A DNA stretch of 64,000 nucleotides, from the NCBI GenBank assembly GCA_020442065.1, contig JAGRKZ010000023.1, positions 29,306 through 93,305 on the forward strand, read 5' to 3'. Position 1 is the first letter of the stretch, and every line of letters starts with the position of its first letter. The translations under genes and the position numbers were made by a program. The stretch is from Bauldia sp. GTDB taxonomy: Bacteria > Pseudomonadota > Alphaproteobacteria > Rhizobiales > Kaistiaceae. Of the stretch, positions 10,187 through 19,200 are shown piece after piece. The notes beneath the pieces were generated by a model. The model made no database searches. It saw only the letters and a list, made by a program, of their open reading frames with translations, and was not told the origin of the DNA.

Positions 10187-11194
10187 ATGCACGCTGTCGC
10201 ATCGCCCGGTCCGCCCGAGCCCGGCGTAAAGCGTCGGGAGGATCGGACCGGTCGCGGCATCGACGCCGGGATGTGGGCGCTGACGTCCTACTACAATCCT
10301 GCCGGTTATCGTCGCCGCCGGGAGAACTACCGCCACTTCCGCCGTCGCCTCGGTCTGCCGCTGGTCGCGGTCGAGGCCGAGCGCGACGGCGTGTTCGATC
10401 TCGCCCCGGGCGACGCCGACATCCTCGTCAGGATCGCTGGTGGCGACGTGATGTGGCAGAAGGAGCGGCTGCTCGACATCGCTCTCGATGTGCTGCCGCC
10501 GGCGTGCCGGGCGATCGCCTGGGTCGACTGCGACGTCATCTTCGGCGACGAGGATTGGGCGCCGAAGGCGGCCGCATTGCTTGAGGATAGACCACTCGTG
10601 CAGCTCTATGGCGCCGTGCACTACCTGCCGCCGGGCGCCGGGCCGGAGGACATCGGCCGCGTCGCGCCGGAGCTCAGCCGCCTGTCGATCGGCCATGTCG
10701 CAGCGACGGGCCACGACGATCCCTGTGCGGGACTCGATTCGGGCGGCGTCCGCGGCATGGGCGCCCTCGCCAGTGGTTTCGCCTGGGCGGCGCGCCGTGA
10801 ACTTCTCGAGGCCCATCGCTTTTACGACGCCTGCATCATTGGCGCCGGCGACACTGCCATGGTCGCCGCCGCCTTCGCTTCGCCCGAGCGTGCGGTGTCG
10901 CGGCTGTCGATGACCAAGGCCCAGACCGAACACTACCTCGCCTGGGCCGGTGGTTTCGGCCGGGCGGTGGCCGGCGACGTCGGCGCGCTCGATTCCCCCA
11001 TCCATCACCTCTGGCATGGCGATCTCGTCTACCGCCGCCGGCGGGTGCGGAACGAGGAGCTCGCCGGCTTCGGGTTCGATCCCTTCCGGGACATCGCCGC
11101 CGACCCGTGCGGTCCCTGGCGCTGGGCCTCCGACAAGCCGGCCATGCATCGCTATGTCGCTTCCTACTTCGCCTCCCGCCGCGAGGACGGCTAG
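10187..11194 (+). CDS. GT-A-like glycosyltransferase paralog 4 (unknown family)
   Basis: Fourth paralog, 335 residues, starting with an ATG two bases after the preceding stop. Motifs: LTSYYNPAGYRRRRENYRHFRRRLGLPLVAVE, DVMWQKERLLDIAL, WVDCDVIF (DxD), FAWAARRELLEAHRFYDACIIGAGDTAMVAA (GAGD instead of GGGD), HHLWHGDLVYRRRRVRNEE and WRWASDKPAMHRYVASYFASRRED. The change GGGD to GAGD is the main departure from the other copies. It is followed after one base by the ATP-grasp gene, so the whole set 6585-14123 reads as a single transcription unit. Confidence 0.8.
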   Translation: MHAVASPGPPEPGVKRREDRTGRGIDAGMWALTSYYNPAGYRRRRENYRHFRRRLGLPLVAVEAERDGVFDLAPGDADILVRIAGGDVMWQKERLLDIALDVLPPACRAIAWVDCDVIFGDEDWAPKAAALLEDRPLVQLYGAVHYLPPGAGPEDIGRVAPELSRLSIGHVAATGHDDPCAGLDSGGVRGMGALASGFAWAARRELLEAHRFYDACIIGAGDTAMVAAAFASPERAVSRLSMTKAQTEHYLAWAGGFGRAVAGDVGALDSPIHHLWHGDLVYRRRRVRNEELAGFGFDPFRDIAADPCGPWRWASDKPAMHRYVASYFASRREDG

Positions 11195-11195
11195 A

Positions 11196-14123
11196 ATGGC
11201 GGCCGTGACCCTGCCCACGTCTCCCGATTCGGTGCCCGCCGCGCCAGCTGACGATCTGGTGGCTACCTCGCCGTCTCCGTCCGATCGGCCGATCCTCGTG
11301 GTGCGCGAGGCGCCGCCGCCGGGCCGGCCTCACGCCTATGATGTCGTGCTCCAGTGGATCGCCGAGAACTTTCCGGGTTATGCGTCGCTGTTCCGGATCG
11401 AGCATCTGCCCATTGCCCCCACCGGCGACACGTCGGAGTCGGTCCTCGTCCCCTGGCTCCGCGATCCCGTCGAAGCCTGGTCGATGGAGCGCTACGAGGA
11501 GGCGATGGCGCTGATCCGCGCTTGCGACTCGCGCGGGGTCCCGGTCGTCAATCGCGTCGACCGGCTGCTCAATGCCACCAAGGCGCGTGGCGCCGAGCTG
11601 ATGGCCTCGTCTGGCGTCCGGGTGCCGAAGACGGCCCGGATCGAGAGCGTCGAGGCGTTCCGCGACACCCTCTGTGACATTCCGCTGCCGCTGATCGTCC
11701 GGGAGGATTGGGGCCACCAGCACCCGATGCTGAGGGTCGACACCCTCGAGGCGGCGCGGGCTCTGCCGATCGAGGACATGGAGCGCCCGATCGCGGTCGA
11801 ACTGATCGATACCCGGGATCACCGGGATGGCTACTATCGCAAGTACCGCTACATGGCGATCGGCGACGCCGGGGTGACCAGCCACCTCCAGATCTCGCGC
11901 GAGTGGATCACCCGCGGCGAGGCCCGGGTGGGCGACCTCAATGCCCGCCACGAGGAGCTGGACTACATCGGCCGCCCCGATCCCAACCACGACCGGCTGC
12001 AGGCGGCCCGCCGCGCGCTCGGGCTGGACTTCGTCGCGTTCGACTATGCCTATGACCACGAGGGCAGGGTGGTGGTGTGGGAGGGCAATCCCTACCCATG
12101 GCTCCATTTCTCGAGCAAGAGCCTCGTCTACCGCAACGCGTCCATGCATCGCACCATGGCCGCCTTGCTCAAGCTCTATCTCGACCGGGCCGGCGTGCCG
12201 GTGACGCAGCGCCTTGCGGATATGCTCGACTACGCCAAGCCGCCGACGACCACCTGGATGGGTCTTGCGCCGATGGCGATCCCGCGCCGCCAGCAGGCAT
12301 CGGTGCGACCGATGCGCTGTCTTGGCGAGGTCGAGGTCGGGCGAAGGCCCGGCGACCGGATCGCCCTTGATGTCCCCGTCCGCGTCAAGTCGGTAAAGGC
12401 GGTGGCGCGGTCTGCCGGCCCGCGCGCCGCCGAGGCGAGGCTCATCCCGCCCGGCAAGGCCGGGAAGGGCAAGGCCGCGAACGGCGCCGGCGGCGACGGC
12501 AAGAGTGCGCGGCGGCGATACCTCGCCCTCGGCCTCGGGGATGCGGTACGGATGACCGTCCTGGTCGATGAGGGGGAGGCCAGGGCGGCGGCGCGGAAGG
12601 TCTCGCTTGTCCGCGTCCGCTCCGACCGGCAGGAAGAGGTGGTGCCGGCCGGCCGGTTCCGGAAGTCGAAGCTCCACTTCGCCCCGGTTCTGGTGATCCC
12701 TGCCGGCGAGCGGGTCGATCAGCTCCGCATCCTCTCGCGCCTGCCGGCAGCGACGCGCTTCTGTCTGCTCGGCCTGCCGCTTGATGGCAGCGACTGGCCG
12801 GACCTTCCGCGTTCCACCGTGTTCGATCTTGCCCTGACGTACCGCCGCGTCGAGCCCGGCGCGACGCTGATCGCCAACCCTTTTGCCAGCGGCGGTCACT
12901 ACGCGGTCATCCTGACGCCGTGGGGCGAGCCCGACCGTCGCGCCGAGGACTGCGCCGCCATCACCGGCTTTGAGGCGTGGCGGATCACAGATCGGGTGGG
13001 CGATGACGCTGTTGTGCAGCCTGTCGTCGGCGGGCCGCGGTCCGCCGCCGGTGGCGAGGTCGCCGATGTCGACTCCACAGTGGACGCGGACCAGCTTGCC
13101 TCGATCGATCGGGCCCGGAAAGGTCTGACCGAGGCGCTGGTCACACTCGCCCGGACGACCAGGCACGACGCCGTCCGCCAGGCTGCGTTTGACCGGCTGG
13201 TCGAGGACAACCGCGCCCCCGATTCGCTCGTTTCACGGCGCGGGCTCACCATGCGCGCCGCGGGCTCCTTCCGCCGCGCGATGCTCGCCTGGTCGCGCTG
13301 GAGCAGCGATCAGGGCCGGGTGCTGGGCACGCCGAAGGCGCTCGAATGGTTGGTCAAGGACAAGGAGCATGGCCATCGCCTGGCCGCCGCGCTCGGCGCT
13401 GACATCCTCGCGCGGCGCGGTCCGATGTCGGCCGCGGAGGCGGTTGGCGCGGCGGGCGAGGCGGCCCGGCCGGTGGTGGTCAAGCCGGTTGGCGGCGCCG
13501 GTTCGCAGGGCGTCTACGTCGTCCATGGCCCGGATCGGGTGCTCGAGCTTGCGACTCGCGCCTGGATCGGCGGGCTGGACGAACTCGGGTCGCGGCTCGC
13601 GGCGACGCGATGGCCCAACTGGCTGGTCGAGGACTATCTCGGGGCGGTCGGCAATCCGGAGTGTCCGGCGCCCGATCTCAAGTTCTACTCATTCTACGGC
13701 CGCGTTGGGTTGGTACTCGAGGCGGAGCGCTTTCCCGAGCTCCGGTACGCGTGGTGGAAACCGGATGGCGCGCCCGTGATCACCGGAATCTTCGACGACA
13801 AACTGTTCGCCGGCCACGGCTTTACGTCCGCGCAGAAGCAGCGCGTCGAGGCGATCAGCGCCGCCATGCCCTTGCCCTTCATGCGCATTGATTTCCTGCG
13901 TGGCGCGGATCGCTTCGCCTTCGGCGAGTTCACGCCTCGACCCGGCGACTTCGAGACGTACAACGCGGCGACCGACCGGATGCTTGGCGATTGCTATCTC
14001 GATGCCGAGGCCCGGCTCTATGCGGACCTCCTCGCCGGCAAGCAGTTCCCGGTCTTCATGGAGTGGCTCGCGCCGTTCCGGGCCGGCGCGGGGATCGGGA
14101 CGGAAGGGGCGGCTCGCGGCTGA
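11196..14123 (+). CDS. Two-module ATP-grasp protein (RimK-like N-terminal, TupA-like C-terminal)
   Basis: A 975-residue protein from the ATG at 11196, one base after the last glycosyltransferase-like gene. Residues 30-330 look like an ATP-grasp module: VVNRVDRLLNATKARGAELM, PLPLIVREDWGHQHPM, VELIDTRDHRDGYYRKYR and VVVWEGNPYPWLHFSS, where the E-x-N pair fits the metal site. Residues 330-640 are a less conserved linker. Residues 730-960 form a second module resembling TupA-type ATP-grasp proteins: VVKPVGGAGSQGVYVV, YSFYGRVGLVLEAER, FMRIDFLRG and FAFGEFTPRPGDFETYN. ATP-grasp enzymes join a carboxylate to an amine or thiol through an acyl phosphate. Next to four glycosyltransferase-like genes this suggests ligating amino acids or peptides to a glycan, as TupA is thought to do in teichuronopeptide; that is inference. 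Confidence 0.8.
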   Translation: MAAVTLPTSPDSVPAAPADDLVATSPSPSDRPILVVREAPPPGRPHAYDVVLQWIAENFPGYASLFRIEHLPIAPTGDTSESVLVPWLRDPVEAWSMERYEEAMALIRACDSRGVPVVNRVDRLLNATKARGAELMASSGVRVPKTARIESVEAFRDTLCDIPLPLIVREDWGHQHPMLRVDTLEAARALPIEDMERPIAVELIDTRDHRDGYYRKYRYMAIGDAGVTSHLQISREWITRGEARVGDLNARHEELDYIGRPDPNHDRLQAARRALGLDFVAFDYAYDHEGRVVVWEGNPYPWLHFSSKSLVYRNASMHRTMAALLKLYLDRAGVPVTQRLADMLDYAKPPTTTWMGLAPMAIPRRQQASVRPMRCLGEVEVGRRPGDRIALDVPVRVKSVKAVARSAGPRAAEARLIPPGKAGKGKAANGAGGDGKSARRRYLALGLGDAVRMTVLVDEGEARAAARKVSLVRVRSDRQEEVVPAGRFRKSKLHFAPVLVIPAGERVDQLRILSRLPAATRFCLLGLPLDGSDWPDLPRSTVFDLALTYRRVEPGATLIANPFASGGHYAVILTPWGEPDRRAEDCAAITGFEAWRITDRVGDDAVVQPVVGGPRSAAGGEVADVDSTVDADQLASIDRARKGLTEALVTLARTTRHDAVRQAAFDRLVEDNRAPDSLVSRRGLTMRAAGSFRRAMLAWSRWSSDQGRVLGTPKALEWLVKDKEHGHRLAAALGADILARRGPMSAAEAVGAAGEAARPVVVKPVGGAGSQGVYVVHGPDRVLELATRAWIGGLDELGSRLAATRWPNWLVEDYLGAVGNPECPAPDLKFYSFYGRVGLVLEAERFPELRYAWWKPDGAPVITGIFDDKLFAGHGFTSAQKQRVEAISAAMPLPFMRIDFLRGADRFAFGEFTPRPGDFETYNAATDRMLGDCYLDAEARLYADLLAGKQFPVFMEWLAPFRAGAGIGTEGAARG

Positions 14124-14188
14124 CGCCTTCGTTTGCGGCGACATCCGGCGTCACGGGTCGGTGCCGCGGTGCCTTGCCGCGCGCGTTT

Positions 14189-14755
14189 CTAGCTGCAGCG
14201 CGGCCAGCCGAAGCCCCAGCGCCACGGCAGGCGCGTGCATGGCACGCCGCCGAGCCGGACGGCCCGGTACATGGCGCCGGCAATGCCCTCGTAGAGGAGT
14301 TCGACCGTCGCGGCTCTGACCCCGTAGTCGTCCATCAGACCCTCTTTCCGCCTCTCCCCTTCGGCGATGACGCAGAGCCGCATCGCTTCGTCGGCCGCGA
14401 GCCGGTCGGCGAAGCTCGCCTCCGCGTCCGCCGCGCCCGCGCCACCCCGGTGGTAGAGCCGGTCATGGGCCACGCAGCAGGCCTCCCAGGGCGGGTGTTC
14501 GCCATGGTGCGCGCCGATCTCCGGCAGCACCGACACTGCAAACTCCCAGCCGGCCGAGAGGCCGCCGCTGCAGCCGTCGCTGACGAACGGCGCAAGCACG
14601 GCATCCGGTCCATGGAGGGTTTCAAGCAACCGTTCGTGGCGGCCGAGTTCGAGCCACAACTCGATCCGGTCGACGAAGCTCCCGCTCTGCCGGTCCTCGG
14701 CAAGCGCGAGCTCGGCGGTCCCCAGCAGGAGGAGGGCAGTGAGCGCGTTTCGCAT
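14189..14755 (-). CDS. Secreted phospholipase A2-like protein
   Basis: A 188-residue protein. The ATG at 14755 follows AGGAAG at good spacing and begins a clear signal peptide (MRNALTALLLLGTAELALA). The mature part contains SDGCSGGLS at about residue 62 and ACCVAHDRLYHRGG at about 90. CCxxHD is the catalytic His-Asp motif of phospholipases A2, and a Gly/Cys-rich DGCSGG loop ahead of it fits the calcium-binding loop, as in prokaryotic PLA2. Further Cys residues near the C-terminus could form disulfides outside the cytoplasm. I infer a secreted or periplasmic lipase; a non-catalytic relative is possible. It converges with the ATP-grasp gene and is divergent from the RTX protein gene. Confidence 0.65.
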   Translation of the reverse strand: MRNALTALLLLGTAELALAEDRQSGSFVDRIELWLELGRHERLLETLHGPDAVLAPFVSDGCSGGLSAGWEFAVSVLPEIGAHHGEHPPWEACCVAHDRLYHRGGAGAADAEASFADRLAADEAMRLCVIAEGERRKEGLMDDYGVRAATVELLYEGIAGAMYRAVRLGGVPCTRLPWRWGFGWPRCS

Positions 14756-14900
14756 GACTTCCTCTTGGGCCCGGCGCGGCACGCGGCGGTCGCGGCGGCC
14801 ATTAATGGTTAAGAAAAGATTGTCCTGATCGGCACAATTTTGGGCGGACATCTGCGGGTGTCGGACGTGGCCCGCTGTCCCAGTCTATGGAGCGTGACTG

Positions 14901-16043
14901 ATGAGTAAACCGGGTGTTGTGACGTCGTTCTCGCCGCACAACGGTGCAGACATCTTCATCGGCGGGATGCCCTATCACGTTCAGAACGCTGACAAATCCT
15001 GGAGCTTCACGAATCCGGCTCCTGACACGCTTCGGTTTGAGTTGCGATCCGGGGACGTCTGGGACGAGGACCCGGGTTACAAGGAAAGATCCGGGGTCAG
15101 CGGCGAGAGCTTCTTTGCCGCCGGGAAAACCATCGACATCACATACGATTTCATGATCGAGCCTGGCGCGGCCAATACCAGCGACTGGGTCGTTATTGGC
15201 CAGCTTCATGCCGCCGATGGGTTCAGCAGCCCGCCTTTCGCGGTTGAACTGATCGGCGAGCAGCTTGCGATCAAGCTCCGGTACAAGGTTCCTGGAGGCG
15301 AATACCAGGAACAGTACGTATTCATCGACGATCAGCCGATCGTTCGGGGCAAGTACTACCATCTCCACGCGGTATTGGATTTCGATGCCCATGACAACGC
15401 CGGCGCGGCCGACGTCTGGCTGGATGACGAGCACATCGGCGACTACTCGGGGTATCTTGGCTTCGGTGCCGGCTACTATTGGAAGGCGGACGTCTATCGG
15501 GCAGCATCGCTGGAAACCATCGCTATCAATTTCCGGGACATGGTGATCGCCGGAGACCTCGGCGTTGAAATCTATGGCACCAGGAAAGGCGATGAAATCT
15601 CCTCCGATAGTCGCTTGTCCGGTCAGCCAAAACAGACCAACAAGGGCGACATTATCTATGGAGAGGAAGGGAAGGACAAGATCATCGGCCGAAAGGGGAA
15701 TGATATTCTCATCGGCGGCGATGGAAAGGACGACCTGAAAGGCGGCAAAGGCGATGATACTCTAGCCGGTGGCCCGGGGAAGGACAAGCTGAAGGGTGGT
15801 GGCGGACACGACGTGTTCTTCTTCAAGGAAGGCGGCGGTAAGGATAAGATCATCGACTTCAAGGATGGCGTCGATGCCATCGCAATACCGCTGGAGCTTA
15901 TCCCGGATCATGCGGAGATCGCGAACTATATCGAGAAGGTCAAAGGCGGAGTCATCCTCGACATTCCCGGCGGCGGGGAAGTCTTCCTGAAGAACGTGAA
16001 GCCGGCGCAGCTCACTGACAAGAACGACGTTCTGCTGGTGTGA
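14901..16043 (+). CDS. RTX calcium-binding protein with polysaccharide-lyase-like domain
   Basis: A 380-residue protein. Residues 15-220 resemble the beta-jelly-roll polysaccharide lyase fold (PF14099-like): FELRSGDVWDED followed by ERSGVSG, then VIGQLHAADG, PPFAVELIGEQLAIKLRY, YYHLHAVLDFDAHDNAGAADVWLDDE and a WKADVYR segment. Residues 245-305 hold glycine/aspartate RTX nonapeptides (GGDGKDDLKGGKGDDTLAGG). The C-terminus ends KNDVLLV, an Asp plus hydrophobic tail typical of type I secretion substrates. There is no N-terminal signal peptide, which agrees with that route. The likely role is cutting or binding an acidic exopolysaccharide outside the cell, but catalytic residues cannot be assigned. 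No type I exporter genes are in the window. Confidence 0.7.
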   Translation: MSKPGVVTSFSPHNGADIFIGGMPYHVQNADKSWSFTNPAPDTLRFELRSGDVWDEDPGYKERSGVSGESFFAAGKTIDITYDFMIEPGAANTSDWVVIGQLHAADGFSSPPFAVELIGEQLAIKLRYKVPGGEYQEQYVFIDDQPIVRGKYYHLHAVLDFDAHDNAGAADVWLDDEHIGDYSGYLGFGAGYYWKADVYRAASLETIAINFRDMVIAGDLGVEIYGTRKGDEISSDSRLSGQPKQTNKGDIIYGEEGKDKIIGRKGNDILIGGDGKDDLKGGKGDDTLAGGPGKDKLKGGGGHDVFFFKEGGGKDKIIDFKDGVDAIAIPLELIPDHAEIANYIEKVKGGVILDIPGGGEVFLKNVKPAQLTDKNDVLLV

Positions 16044-16110
16044 TCAGCGGTGGGTTCACCGGCAATCGTCGGCCGCAGTGGTCGCGCTTTCCGTGCACAA
16101 GATGGAAGGC

Positions 16111-16273
16111 CGGGAGAAGGCCCGTCAGGTCCTCTCAGGCGTCCATGGCGGACGCCGTCTCGCCGGCGACGATCGAACCCAGCGCCGGCGGGCTGATGTC
16201 GAAGGTGGTGTAGAGCCCGGTCTTGCCGCGCCGGACCTCTCCCCGAACCTCGGGAAAAACCGGTCCGGCCGCG
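16111..16273 (-). pseudogene. Possible C-terminal gene remnant in the gap before the giant adhesin
   Basis: The minus strand of this gap keeps an open frame ending at a TGA near 16138 with protein-like sequence (GPVFPEVRGEV, then RRGKTGLYTTFDISPPALG, then SIVAGETASAMDA). No start codon or ribosome site is present, and the frame runs into the end of the adhesin gene. I read it as the tail of a gene whose front was lost, but it is short enough to be chance. The rest of the gap shows nothing else. Confidence 0.2.
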
Positions 16274-16282
16274 CCGCAGCGC

Positions 16283-19200
16283 TCAGATCACCAGATCGGC
16301 CACCATGAAGTCCTTGTGGTCGAGCTTCAGCCCCTTGTCGAGCACGGCGAACTTGACCTGCTTGGCGCCGCCCTTGCCGTCGCTGTCGGAGTAGAGCGCG
16401 CCTGACTTCTGGTCGTAGATGATGCGCACCTTGGCCGTGTCGGCCTTCTTGCCGATCTCGAACTGGCTCCCCTTCAGCTTCTTGCTCACGTTGAAGATGT
16501 CCGCGTCGAGCAGGATCTTGTCCTTGTTCGCCTTGAAGTGGATGACCTTGTCGACGTTGGTCTTCTTGTTCAGCGCCGTCGAAAAGACCAGCACGTCCTT
16601 GCCCTTGCCGCCGTCGAGCTTGTCCTTGCCGTCGCCGCCGTCGAGCCGGTCGTTGCCGTCCTCGCCCTTGAGCGTGTCGTTGCCACCGAGGCCGTTGACG
16701 ATGTCGTTGTCGACTCCCGCGGACAGGACGTCGGCCCCCGCGGTACCGCTGACGATGTCATTGGTGTCGAGGCCGGTGATGGCGAACGTCGCGGTGGCCG
16801 TGTCGGTGCCGCCATCGCCGTCGCTGATCGTGTAGGTGAAGCTGTCCTGGCCTTTCGCGCCGAGGGGGAGGTGATCGAAGGCGTCGTTGGGGTTGTAGGT
16901 AAAGCTGCCACTGGCGTTCATCGTCAGCTTGGCGCCGGAGGCGAGCGTGATCGTCGCGCCGGGGACGAAAGACGCGCCATTGATCTTAGTGATCGTGAGC
17001 GTATCGCCGGTATCGGGGTCGGTGTCGGCGCCGCCGCCGTTGTTGGCGAGGACGTTTGCGACGACATTGGTCGCCTCGTTGGTGGCGAAATTGTCCGTCA
17101 GCGCCGCGGGCGCTGCGTTCTGCACTTCCACCGCCCCGAGGTCGACCGTGACCTTGCCGACGCGGGCTGCGCCGCGGGCGTCGAGCGGCAGCTGCTCGCC
17201 CTGGTCGCCGTCATTGTCGACGTCCTGTAAGTCGAACGGCACGGCCGTGTTCGAGCCGGCGTTCTGCGCCGTGCCACCGCGGAGGATCAGGACCGTCTCG
17301 ACCGCCCCGCCATTGTCGGCAAGGACGCCGTGAATGAACGGGCCGCCCGTGACCGAAGCGAAGATCTGCGAGACGTCGGTCTCGATGATGTCGTCGGCAT
17401 CGCCCAGGCCGACCTGCGAGAAGAGGTTGAAGCCGGCCGTGGCGATCGACCCCTGGACATCGTCGCCGGCGGCCCCGGCATCGTTGCCGGCGACGATCGT
17501 GTTGGTCAGCGTCAGGGTTCCGCCGGAGGTATAGATGCCGCCGCCGTTGTCGGTGGCCGCGTTGCCGGTCAGGGTGGAGTTGAAGACGGTCGCCGTACCG
17601 CCGATCTGGTTGATGCCGCCGCCGTTCGTAGTCGCGGAGTTCCCGGCGAGGGTGGCGTTGACTAGTGTCAGGTTGGCGGTGTTCAAGATGCCGCCGCCGT
17701 GGATCAAGGCGGTGTTGTCGGCGAGCGTGACGTTGGCGAGTGTCGCGGTGGCGGTGTTCATGAGGCCACCGCCATAGCCGGCGGTGTTGGCCGACAGCGT
17801 CGTGTTGGCCATGGTCAAGGTGCCAAAGTTGTACATACCACCGCCGCCGACGGCGTCGTTGCCGGTCAGCAGGGCGTTGGTGATGGCGAGCGTGGTGCCG
17901 CCGTCGACATAGATGCCGCCGCCATAGGCTGCATAGCCTCCGGTGATCGTCAGCGCGTCCAGCGTTGAGCTGCCGGCGGTCGCGTGGAACACCCGCGAGG
18001 AGCCAGCGGCGTTGATGGTGATGTCGGCCGTGCCATTGCCGTCGACATCGCCGCTGACAAAGACGTCGGAGGCGATGACCAGCTCGCCGCCGGCGAGTGT
18101 GACCGTGCCGCCGGCGAGCGAGGCGTGGAACGTGACGCTCGCGCCGTTGGTCGGGTCGGCATTGGCGAGGATCAGCGCCTCGCGGAGCGACAGGCCGCCG
18201 CCGTCGGCGATCTCGGCCGCGAGGTCGCCGGTGACGGTCCCGTCTTCATCGGCATCGCTGAGGGTGGTGACGACGAAGGTGTCGCTGGGCTGGGCCTCGA
18301 AGGCGCCGATGTCGCTCTGGCCGGAAGCTACCCGCGCAAAGCCGCGCGCGTCGACCGGCAGCGTCTCCGCGACATTGCTGTCGCTGTCGAGGTCGAGGGT
18401 GTCGGCCGGCAGTTGGGCATCGTCGCCGGCGTTCTGCGCGACACCGCCCTTCGCGATGGCGATGGTCTCTGCCGGTCCGCCATTGTCGGCGAGCAGGCCG
18501 GCGTCGAACGGGGCGATGCCGCCTGGGCCGTCAGGGTCGACGCTGACGACCGAAGCGAAGATGTCGGTGAGCGCTACGGCGCCCGGCTCCGGGGCACCAT
18601 CAACACTCAGCGTGTCGCCGACGATATTGGCGCCGGAAAGGACGGTCGCGCCGAGAATGTCGTCATTGCCGGTGGCGGCGCCATTGCCTGCGACGATGCT
18701 GTTCGTCAGTGTCACGGTTGCGGAGTTATAGAGACCGCCGCCGAGAGATGCGCTGTTTCCGGACACGGTGACGTTGGTGAGCGTCGCGGTGCCGAAGTTT
18801 GCCATGCCGCCGCCGACATCTGCGCTGTTGCCGGAGAGGGTGACATTGGTCAGCGCCACCTGGCCGATGTTGTAGATTCCGCCGCCATAGTCCCCGGAAT
18901 TGCCCGAGATAGTCGAATTGGCGACCGTCAGCGTGGCCGCGCCTCCGATGCGAATGCCGGCGCCATCGCTGGCTCCCCCGGTGATCGTCAGCGCCTCGAG
19001 GATCGACGTCCCGCCGGTGACGTTGAAGACCCGCGAGTGGCCGTCGGCGTCGATTGTGATGCCGGCCGCGCCGCCGTCGATCGTCACGTCGGAGGAAATG
19101 GTGAGTTGGCTGTTGGTCAGCGTCACCGTTCCGCCGCCAAGCGACGCATCGAAGACGATCGTGTCGGCCCCCGGCAGCGCGTTGGCAAGGATCAGCGCCT

